Positions 4,174 to 10,598 of a stretch of 24,421 bases of DNA are shown piece by piece. Origin of the DNA: a virus; the IMG/VR virus record IMGVR_UViG_3300027973_000215, positions 1-24,421 of that record; one strand, 5' to 3'. Below the pieces are notes generated by a model. That model was given only the letters and a program-made list of their open reading frames with translations, searched no databases and was not told the DNA's origin. Each line of letters begins with the position of its first letter. Position 1 is the first letter of the stretch. Position numbers and translations under genes: made by a program.

Positions 4174-4203
4174 ATTATCCGATTGAACTATAAATTTATT
4201 CAA
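4174..4203 (-). promoter_or_regulatory. Early-type promoter P10
   Basis: TTGAAT (4198-4203), 18 nt, GATAAT (4174-4179) on minus, upstream of the 91-aa gene. Confidence 0.75.
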
Positions 4204-4270
4204 AACAATTTTAAAATATTTTTAAAATCATATTAAGATAAACATATCCAATTCAAATCGGCCGATCTTA

Positions 4271-4330
4271 ACCTATAGGCGTACCTTCCCTAAGCCCAGT
4301 GACTTTGGTAAGACGCTAGGTTATTTTAAA
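4271..4330. repeat. AAGAC-type element E4, degenerate copy
   Basis: It shares CCTATAGGCGTACCTTCCC, AAGCCCA and GGTAAGAC with elements E2 and E3, but the stem CCCAGT/GCTAGG has a mismatch and a wobble pair, and the T-tract is only ATTTT. The upstream sequence TATTAAGATAAACATATCC is identical in E2 (from about 3131) and here (from about 4229). Confidence 0.5.
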
Positions 4331-4332
4331 TA

Positions 4333-4355
4333 CCCCCTAGCTATTCACTAGGGGG
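4333..4355 (-). terminator. Strong hairpin after the sigma-like gene
   Basis: CCCCCTAG (4333-4340) and CTAGGGGG (4348-4355) form a perfect 8-bp stem, 14 nt past the stop of the sigma-like gene. On minus it is followed by TATTTAAAAT, a weak U-tract. It is probably the transcript end. Confidence 0.55.
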
Positions 4356-4368
4356 ATTGACTAGACTA

Positions 4369-4905
4369 TTAAACACATCCTAAAATTCCATCATCTTCAC
4401 ATATTAGGGCTAATCCTTTTTGATATGTGCCATGTGCCGATCCTAATGAAATATCTAGAATGGAAGCTATTTCATAAAAATCGTTTCCGTGTGCCCTAAG
4501 AACTAAAACATCGTGTTCTTTCCGTGTGATAATTCCATTATCGAAATTGTCCTTTAAATGCATTTTAAGTACTTGCATTGTGTCTAGGCGTTTACCTTGC
4601 AATTCTTTATTGTTGCCATTTTCTTTATCCTCGAATTTAGTAATACTTACAGTTTTTTTATTGTGCCTATGGTTTTGTTTTCTTAAGCCATCAATGGTTT
4701 TATGATTAAAAATATACCAGCAAAAAGTAGAAAACTTTGCAAGTTTTAGGGGATTATATTTCTTGCAAGCTACTAATAAAACATCTTGTGCAAGATTTTG
4801 ACTATCTGCAAACTGATAACCATATTTACGACCTACCCCAATCATTTTTGCAGTGATTGTAACAATTTCAGCTTCAGATACACCAACCATGTTTTCCATA
4901 TTCAT
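4369..4905 (-). CDS. Sigma-70-like RNA polymerase sigma factor, 178 aa
   Basis: This is a small two-domain sigma factor that would redirect RNA polymerase to phage promoters. Residues about 20-80 fit region 2 (AQDVLLVACKKYNP, then FSTFCWYIFNHKTIDGLRKQ). Residues about 115-165 fit region 4, with a helix-turn-helix (ITRKEHDVLVLRAHG, FYEIASILDISLGSAHGTYQ). The frame is open to 5040, but the first 45 residues lack an RBS; the ATG at 4905 (MNMENMVG) follows AAGGATTTGTATT. No copy of the P1-P10 promoter precedes it, so it may be regulated apart from the other early genes. It is first of the leftward genes. The exact class (early, middle or late) cannot be told. Confidence 0.8.
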   Translation of the reverse strand: MNMENMVGVSEAEIVTITAKMIGVGRKYGYQFADSQNLAQDVLLVACKKYNPLKLAKFSTFCWYIFNHKTIDGLRKQNHRHNKKTVSITKFEDKENGNNKELQGKRLDTMQVLKMHLKDNFDNGIITRKEHDVLVLRAHGNDFYEIASILDISLGSAHGTYQKGLALICEDDGILGCV

Positions 4906-5168
4906 AATACAAATCCTTGTTTTTTGTCTCAGTTTATTGCGATTTTTAAAAAGTAAAAATCTTAAAACAATATCCCTCGACAAAATTATTCTAGGAATTT
5001 TATCGGAATAAAACAATCCCAACATTAAAAATAATCGCAATATTTTATTTTTTATAATTCATAAATCCTTTATTCATAAGGGTTTACGACAAAAAAAATA
5101 ATTTAAAAAAAGTTTAAAAATAGTTAAAAAAATAGTTTTTTTCAGTAAAAAAAAACAAAAAAATAGAT

Positions 5169-5242
5169 AATCTTCACAATTTCTTCTTAATCCAAATCTT
5201 CATCAAATCTTCACAATGTAATCTTCATCAAATCTTCACAAT
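5169..5242. repeat. Iteron-like direct repeats
   Basis: AATCTTCACAAT occurs three times (5169-5180, 5206-5217, 5231-5242), and twice it is preceded by AATCTTCATCA. This gives two exact 23-bp repeats (5195-5217 and 5220-5242) whose starts are 25 bp apart. They flank an A/T-rich tract, the usual setting of initiator or regulator binding sites. Confidence 0.7.
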
Positions 5243-5268
5243 TCACAAATGTTAAGATAGGTAAGTTA

Positions 5269-5338
5269 GGGGGGTTTTTTCGATTGGGTAAGCTAGGTAG
5301 TTTGGGGGGTCTGTAGCGGGGGGGCGTTGTCACACGCC
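5269..5338 (+). other. G-tract cluster and short hairpin
   Basis: G-runs of 6 (5269-5274), 3 (5286-5288), 6 (5304-5309) and 7 (5318-5324) lie on the plus strand of an AT-rich genome. They could form a long-loop G-quadruplex. The last run opens a GGCGT/ACGCC hairpin (5323-5338). The role is unknown. Confidence 0.4.
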
Positions 5339-5414
5339 AAGCCATACTTTACCCAAATGTACTACCCAAGGGTCTTTAGTACGCCCCATGAAATAGGGTG
5401 CTTGATAAATTTTA

Positions 5415-5443
5415 GTGCAAATTGGGTGTAATTGATGTATAAT
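5415..5443 (+). promoter_or_regulatory. Candidate + strand promoter
   Basis: TATAAT (5438-5443) lies 20 nt before the start of the first rightward gene. Its -35 partner, GTGCAA at 17 nt, is poor. It does not match the P1-P10 consensus. Confidence 0.45.
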
Positions 5444-5462
5444 ATCTATGGAGGCATTTAAA

Positions 5463-5609
5463 ATGACCAAAGAATCTCCTGACGAAATCGAAACTGTAAT
5501 TAAAGCTTGTGAAGCCGAGGGTGTCGTACCCGAACTAGACTTGTTCGTGGACACTCCCCCTCTTGCTAAAGCTCTTGAAATAATCAAAGAAAACACAAAA
5601 AATGAGTGA
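5463..5609 (+). CDS. Small unknown protein, 48 aa
   Basis: A 48-residue acidic frame (starts MTKESPDEIETVIKACEAEG, ends LEIIKENTKNE). An ATG five codons earlier (5448) is in frame, but GGAGG lies between the two, eight bases before the ATG at 5463, so the later start is chosen. It overlaps the next gene by eight bases (ATGAGTGA), which points to translational coupling. It is the first gene of the rightward operon and lies directly in front of a sigma-like gene, so it might regulate it; that is only an inference from position. Confidence 0.65.
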   Translation: MTKESPDEIETVIKACEAEGVVPELDLFVDTPPLAKALEIIKENTKNE

Positions 5610-6183
5610 TTTTCCTCACGATTTAAAAGAAAGTGAGGTCATATTAGCTTTAACAAAAGCGATCAATTTGCTTGCTCCGAGTTTTACTTTTGGTTACTAC
5701 GATATTGAAGACATCAAACAGGAAGCGTACATATTTGGACTTGAGTCTTTGGCAAGGTATGACCGTAGTCGCCCCATTGAAAATTTCTTATACTCTCATA
5801 TAAAAAACAGATTGATAAATTTCAAGCGTGACAAGTATCATAGAACTGACCCTCCTTGCAAAAGTTGTCATGAAAATATTAAGTGTACTAATGATGACTA
5901 CTGTGACAAGTACAGAGCTTGGAAAAAAAGAAATTCATCTAAGCAGAACTTGATGAGGCCACTTGACATTCATTCTATTTGTGACGATAAAGAAAAAAAC
6001 GCCCACTCTAAAAAATCTGTTGTTGATGATGCACATACATCTGAATGTATAAAACTGATTGACCTACACTTATCTGTAGAGCTACGATCTATTTATTTAA
6101 GAATTAAATCTGGCGAGAGTGTTTCAAAAATAAAAAGACAGAAGTTAGAGGAAGAAATTAGGAGGATAATAAATGGCGGGTAA
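5602..6183 (+). CDS. Second sigma-like factor with four-Cys insert, 193 aa
   Basis: Residues about 10-75 read as sigma region 2: YDIEDIKQEAYIFGLESLARYD, then IENFLYSHIKNRLINFKRD, the pattern of helices that binds core polymerase and the -10 element. Next comes a Cys cluster C86-X2-C89-X5-C95-X5-C101, probably zinc-binding. The C-terminal part (CIKLIDLHLSVELRSIYLRI, SVSKIKRQKLEEEIRRII) could be a reduced region 4, but it is shorter than usual. It stands right before the packaging and capsid genes, as expected for a late-transcription factor. It could also be a non-sigma regulator that kept the region 2 fold. Confidence 0.7.
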   Translation: MSDFPHDLKESEVILALTKAINLLAPSFTFGYYDIEDIKQEAYIFGLESLARYDRSRPIENFLYSHIKNRLINFKRDKYHRTDPPCKSCHENIKCTNDDYCDKYRAWKKRNSSKQNLMRPLDIHSICDDKEKNAHSKKSVVDDAHTSECIKLIDLHLSVELRSIYLRIKSGESVSKIKRQKLEEEIRRIINGG

Positions 6184-6949
6184 AAAGCTAAATAAATCTG
6201 ATCGTGAATACATAGATAAGCACTATGAAACCATGTCATCTTCAGAAATCAGCACATTTCTGCTAAAGCCTATTGTATTAATTGAAGATTATATCGCAAA
6301 TATAAATGACGATAATTATAAAAATTTGCGTAGTAGTAAAGCATGGAAGCAACTGAAGCAAGAAATGGATGAGGAAGAGCTAGAATACTTTGAAGAGCAG
6401 TATGTTAAATACATGGCCCAATTCAGAGAAGATGTTCTTGTAACTGAGGAAACACAAATATTCTTAGTTATTAGATTTGAAGTTATGATGCATAGGAATG
6501 CAAAATCTAAAAGAAATTCGGGGAAAGAGATCGGTAGACTTATACGGCTACAAGCAGATTTTACAGACAGATTTGATACTACAGATTTAATGTCAGATGC
6601 AGACAGAAATTATATTTTAAATTTAGAAACTCAAATACAAGCAGCTAAAGCATCTGAGCAAGCTAGGTCGAATGAGTTTATCAAACTGGAAGAAAAACAT
6701 CAGGGTTTACTCAAAGACTTAAAGGCAACTAGAGATCAGCGTATTACTCGTATTGAGTCATCTAAAGAGACATACTTATCTATTATTAAAAGACTTCAAA
6801 ATGAAGAAGAGCGTGACTTAGTGGGTGGTACTATGGAAACCATGAAGATGGCCACTAGAAAAGAAGAAGATAAATTAACTAGTCCACATACATTTGCAGA
6901 TGGTAGTCAGGATATGCCATTATTAAAACCAAGAGGGGAAGATGAATAA
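6173..6949 (+). CDS. HTH/coiled-coil protein, candidate small terminase subunit
   Basis: The 258-aa protein begins with a possible helix-turn-helix (KSDREYIDKHYETMSSSEIS, residues 8-27). Long, highly charged helices follow, with coiled-coil character at about residues 145-215 (TQIQAAKASEQARSNEFIKL; LEEKHQGLLKDLKATRDQR). It overlaps the sigma-like gene by 11 bases and has AGGAGG before its ATG. A DNA-binding N-terminus plus an oligomerising helical body and its place upstream of the large terminase fit a small terminase subunit, but two other genes separate them and the length is above the usual range. I do not recognise the family directly. Confidence 0.5.
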   Translation: MAGKKLNKSDREYIDKHYETMSSSEISTFLLKPIVLIEDYIANINDDNYKNLRSSKAWKQLKQEMDEEELEYFEEQYVKYMAQFREDVLVTEETQIFLVIRFEVMMHRNAKSKRNSGKEIGRLIRLQADFTDRFDTTDLMSDADRNYILNLETQIQAAKASEQARSNEFIKLEEKHQGLLKDLKATRDQRITRIESSKETYLSIIKRLQNEEERDLVGGTMETMKMATRKEEDKLTSPHTFADGSQDMPLLKPRGEDE

Positions 6950-7994
6950 TAAAGAAGCTTTAGTGTTTGGGGCGACAGGTCAAGATGGCTCTTATCTCTG
7001 CGAGATGCTTTTAAAGAAGGGGTATAATGTCTTGGCGGTAGCAAGAAGGTCATCAGTGGATAACACAAAGAGGTTGTCTGGTTGCATTGGCAGTAAGAGA
7101 TTTCAGATTCTCAGGGGGGATATATGCGATCAGTCTTTTGTTTTTGGCACTATCTCAAAGTATTGTCCAGCAGAGGTTTACAATCTAGCAGCACAGAGTC
7201 ATGTGGGCGATTCGTTTGTGCAGCCACACTATACGATTGATGTCGATTTGAAGGGAACATTAAATGTCTTGGATGGGATTTTGAATTTTTCAAAATCTTC
7301 AAGACTCTATCAGGCATCCACAAGTGAAATGTATGGCTCTTGTTTTTCTCATTATGGTAATATTGATGGTATTAGAATAGAATCTAAATCTGCTATTAGC
7401 AGAGAAGATTTTATTAATAGAGATTGTTTTCAAGACGAAATGACTTTAATGATACCGAACTCACCATATGGGGTAGCAAAACTAGCATCACATAATTTGG
7501 TAAATATCTATAGAGAGTCTTACGGATTATATGCTTGTTCTGGAATCTTATTTAATCACGAATCTCCAAGGAGAGGCGAGTTATTTGTGACTAGGAAGAT
7601 AACTAATTGGATAGGCAAGCATGTTAATGGACTAAGTAAAGAAAAATTGAACCTTGGGAATATAGATTCTCTGCGAGATTGGGGTCACGCAAAAGATTAT
7701 GTTGATGCGATGCACTTAATGCTTAAGCAAAACAAGCCAGAAGATTTTGTGATTTCTACTGGAGAAACACATTCAGTAGAAGACTTTTTAGATTCTGCAT
7801 TTAAACATGCGAATTTAGGAAGTTGGAAAAAACATGTTGTATTAAATCCAACATTGAAAAGACCATTTGAGGTTGATGCTCTTCGTGGAGTATCGACAAA
7901 GGCAAGAAAACAACTCAAGTGGAAGCCACACTATAATTTTGACGGTCTTGTAAAAGAGATGGTCGAGAGCGATATCAATGGATACAAAGTATAA
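6942..7994 (+). CDS. gmd: GDP-mannose 4,6-dehydratase
   Basis: Extended short-chain dehydrogenase that converts GDP-D-mannose to GDP-4-keto-6-deoxymannose, the precursor of GDP-fucose, GDP-rhamnose and related sugars. Visible motifs are GATGQDG (10-16, cofactor fold), RRSSVDNTKR (36-45, typical NADP site of this family), NLAAQSHV (81-88), STSEMYG (126-132), YGVAK (176-180, the catalytic Tyr/Lys) and NHESPRRG (205-212). All expected catalytic residues are present. The segment between STSEMYG and YGVAK is about 20 residues longer than in typical enzymes. It overlaps both neighbours (8 and 17 bp) inside the packaging operon. No second-step reductase or glycosyltransferase is seen in the window, so the product must be used by host or distant phage enzymes. 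Confidence 0.93.
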   Translation: MNNKEALVFGATGQDGSYLCEMLLKKGYNVLAVARRSSVDNTKRLSGCIGSKRFQILRGDICDQSFVFGTISKYCPAEVYNLAAQSHVGDSFVQPHYTIDVDLKGTLNVLDGILNFSKSSRLYQASTSEMYGSCFSHYGNIDGIRIESKSAISREDFINRDCFQDEMTLMIPNSPYGVAKLASHNLVNIYRESYGLYACSGILFNHESPRRGELFVTRKITNWIGKHVNGLSKEKLNLGNIDSLRDWGHAKDYVDAMHLMLKQNKPEDFVISTGETHSVEDFLDSAFKHANLGSWKKHVVLNPTLKRPFEVDALRGVSTKARKQLKWKPHYNFDGLVKEMVESDINGYKV

Positions 7995-8463
7995 AGTAAT
8001 AAGAGATACTAGAGAGCAAAACGGTTGGACTTTCATGGCAGGGAAAGCTTGTGAAGGAACAATTTCTGGAACACTAAAAACAGGCGATTATTCTATAGAA
8101 GGCTATCAGGACATTTTGACTCTAGAGAGAAAAGGATCTATTGCAGAACTAGCAACAAATTTAGTCGAAGATAGATTTGAAAGAGAACTAGAAAGAATGG
8201 AATCTTTTAAGTATGCATTTATGATTTTAGAATTTTCTATGGATGACTTGATTAAATATCCAAAGGGTTCTGGAATACCTTCTTATCAAATGAAGAGCGT
8301 AAAGCTTAACCCATTTTTTTTACTTAAACGCTTGGTAGAGATAGAGTTAAAATATAAAGTAAAAATACTTTTTTGCGAAAATCATGGGCAAGCTGTTGCC
8401 TCATCTATATTTAAAAGGGTGATTGAAAATGAAGGACCAAGACAGACTGAAGAGAATAATTGA
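7978..8463 (+). CDS. ERCC4-type nuclease
   Basis: This 161-aa protein carries an ERCC4/XPF-type nuclease domain, a family that cuts branched or flap DNA. Motifs in order are RDTREQNGW (9-17), LKTGDYSIEGY (33-43), LERKGSIAEL (49-58) and DRFERELERM (65-74), matching the metal-binding G-D, E-R-K and downstream arginine-rich signature. It overlaps gmd by 17 bp and the terminase gene by 35 bp. Beside a large terminase, a structure-specific nuclease would plausibly resolve branches in concatemeric DNA before packaging. It has no helix-hairpin-helix domain, so it must pair or bind DNA differently from cellular XPF. Confidence 0.85.
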   Translation: MDTKYKVIRDTREQNGWTFMAGKACEGTISGTLKTGDYSIEGYQDILTLERKGSIAELATNLVEDRFERELERMESFKYAFMILEFSMDDLIKYPKGSGIPSYQMKSVKLNPFFLLKRLVEIELKYKVKILFCENHGQAVASSIFKRVIENEGPRQTEENN

Positions 8464-10570
8464 TAGAGCTTGGATGCTTTCTGAACAAGAAATGTTAGCC
8501 ATTAGCAGTCTTACAGACTTAAGAGATATAGAAAAAATCATAGATGTACCGCTAACTACGATACACCCTCTTAAAAATATAACTAAAGCAGACATGGAAA
8601 GAATGGATATATACCTTCTCAAAATCATGAGAAATCCAGACTACTTTCCTTTCACATGCAAACTTCTTTTTGGTATAGACATATTCCCATTCCAGCACAT
8701 CATACTTAAAGAGCTTTGGAAAAGACCATTCCCTATGATCATTGCTGGTCGTGGTGCGGGTAAAAGTTATATTCTTGCACTATACTCTATGCTTAGACTT
8801 TTGTTTACACAGGGATGCAAGATTGCAATTATCGGCAAAGTCTTTAGGCAGAGTAAAGTTATATTTGAATACATGGAAGGTCTATGGGCAAATGGGGTTA
8901 TCTATAGAGATATATGTGGTGTTGGCAAAGGAAGAAATAATAGAGATCAAGGCCCAAGGCGTGATATTGACAGATGCGAAATGATTGTTGGCGAAAGTGT
9001 TGCTATGGCATTGCCATTAGGAACAGGAGAAAAGATTAGAGGTCAAAGAGCCAACTATACAGTTTGCGATGAGTTCGCTTCTATTAGAGAAGACATTTAT
9101 CAAAATGTGGTAAGGGGTTTCTCTAGCGTGTCTTCTAACCCAAGTGAAAAAGTTCATCGTCAAGCAAAAATAAGATTGATGAAACAGCTTGGTTTTTGGA
9201 CAGCAGAAGACGAAGCACAAGAATCAAGAATACTTAGAAGCAATCAGAACATAGTTGCAGGAACAGCATATTATTCATTCAATCATTTTTATAAGACATG
9301 GGTTAACTATAAAAGAATTATTGATAGCGATGGAGAAAGAAATAAGCTTGAAGAAATTTTTCAAGGACCAGTTCCAGATGGATTTGATTGGAAAGATTAT
9401 TCCATAATAAGATTGCCAGTAGAAATATTGCCAGAAGGTTTTATGGATGTTAAACAAATAACATCTGCAAAAATAAATAGTACAAAAGCAAATTATTTAA
9501 TAGAGTACGGTGCAACTTTCGCAACTGATTCTGATGGTTTTTTCAAACGAAGCCTCATAGAATCTTGTGTTGTAGGAAAATCAGATTCTCCAATATTAAT
9601 TGGAGATGTGGAAATAAATTTTCACGCTGCACTTTTAGGAAGTACAGAAGTTCAACACATTATGGCAATAGATCCAGCATCAGAAAGAGATAATTTTGCA
9701 ATCATTATTCTTGCACTATATCCGAACCACAGAAGAATAGTGTATTGCTGGACAACAAACAGATCTTCATTTAAAGAAAAAATTAAAAAGGGTGTTGTGG
9801 GAGAAAAAGACTTTTACAGTTATTGCTGTAGAAAGATTAGAGATTTAGCAAAATCTTTTCCTAATATGGTTAGGATTGCATTAGATAGTCAAGGTGGAGG
9901 TATTGCAATTGAAGAAGGATTGCAAGACACGAATAGATTGAAAGATCCAGAAAGAGCAATCTACAAAACAATAGATGAAACAAAAAGAAAAGACTCTGAC
10001 GATAAGGCTGGAGATCATATTTTAAGCATGATAAATTTTGCAGATCCAAACTGGGTAGTCGAAGCAAATCATGGATTGCGTAAGGATCTAGAAGATAAGT
10101 CTTTGCTTTTTCCCTACTTTGATCCAATATCAATTACTCTTGCAGCAGAAGAAGACATAGCATTAGGCAGAAAAGAAGAAGACACAAATCTTTATGACAC
10201 ACTAGAAGATTGTGTAATGGATATTGAAGAACTAAAAGATGAGTTAGCCAGTATTGTTCATGTAAATACAGCATCAGGAAGAGACAGATGGGATACTCCA
10301 GAGAGCAGAGATCCAGATGGCAAAAAAGGTAAAACTAGGAAAGATAGGTATTCTGCACTGCTAATGGCAAATATGGTAGCAAGAACATTTCAAAGGATAG
10401 AAACTCAAGAAGAATATATACAAGCTGGTGGATTTGCCTCAAGTGTTGCATCAGATAATACTAAAGAAAAAGTTATGTATATTGGTCCAGAATGGTTTAA
10501 AAATGCAACCAAACATAATTCTGGTTATGGTACAGTAATACCAACTCGGTGTAACAATATTTTAGAGTAA
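8429..10570 (+). CDS. terL: Terminase large subunit (ATPase and nuclease)
   Basis: The 713-aa packaging motor cuts concatemeric phage DNA and drives it into the prohead through the portal. The N-terminal ATPase has Walker A AGRGAGKS (about 106-113) and Walker B TVCDEFA (about 211-217, with the catalytic Glu). The C-terminal RNase H-like nuclease shows acidic residues in IMAIDPASERDNF (about 411-423), RIALDSQGGG (about 482-491) and the late DRYSALLMAN. A TTG at 8423 also opens the frame, but the ATG at 8429 has AAGGG nine bases upstream. Length is in the upper range for the family. The portal gene follows 28 nt later. Confidence 0.93.
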   Translation: MKDQDRLKRIIDRAWMLSEQEMLAISSLTDLRDIEKIIDVPLTTIHPLKNITKADMERMDIYLLKIMRNPDYFPFTCKLLFGIDIFPFQHIILKELWKRPFPMIIAGRGAGKSYILALYSMLRLLFTQGCKIAIIGKVFRQSKVIFEYMEGLWANGVIYRDICGVGKGRNNRDQGPRRDIDRCEMIVGESVAMALPLGTGEKIRGQRANYTVCDEFASIREDIYQNVVRGFSSVSSNPSEKVHRQAKIRLMKQLGFWTAEDEAQESRILRSNQNIVAGTAYYSFNHFYKTWVNYKRIIDSDGERNKLEEIFQGPVPDGFDWKDYSIIRLPVEILPEGFMDVKQITSAKINSTKANYLIEYGATFATDSDGFFKRSLIESCVVGKSDSPILIGDVEINFHAALLGSTEVQHIMAIDPASERDNFAIIILALYPNHRRIVYCWTTNRSSFKEKIKKGVVGEKDFYSYCCRKIRDLAKSFPNMVRIALDSQGGGIAIEEGLQDTNRLKDPERAIYKTIDETKRKDSDDKAGDHILSMINFADPNWVVEANHGLRKDLEDKSLLFPYFDPISITLAAEEDIALGRKEEDTNLYDTLEDCVMDIEELKDELASIVHVNTASGRDRWDTPESRDPDGKKGKTRKDRYSALLMANMVARTFQRIETQEEYIQAGGFASSVASDNTKEKVMYIGPEWFKNATKHNSGYGTVIPTRCNNILE

Positions 10571-10598
10571 TCCGATTACAATCAGAATAGGAATCAAA

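Larger units (their letters stand above)
4906..5462. other. 557-bp divergent control region, candidate origin
   Basis: No gene is seen. Transcription diverges from here. It contains an almost pure A/T tract (about 5041-5168), a direct-repeat cluster (5169-5242), four G-tracts (5269-5324), a GGCGT/ACGCC hairpin (5323-5338) and a + strand promoter (5415-5443). The arrangement fits a replication origin or the early/late switch; it is not proven. Confidence 0.55.

Noticed and set aside
4906-5040. N-terminal extension of the leftward sigma-like factor
   Set aside because: The extra 45 residues are hydrophobic/basic with no RBS; the ATG at 4905 has a good one and starts at the domain boundary.
5330-5596. 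88-codon - strand frame
   Set aside because: It lies opposite the 48-aa gene and its promoter; it has no promoter or RBS of its own.
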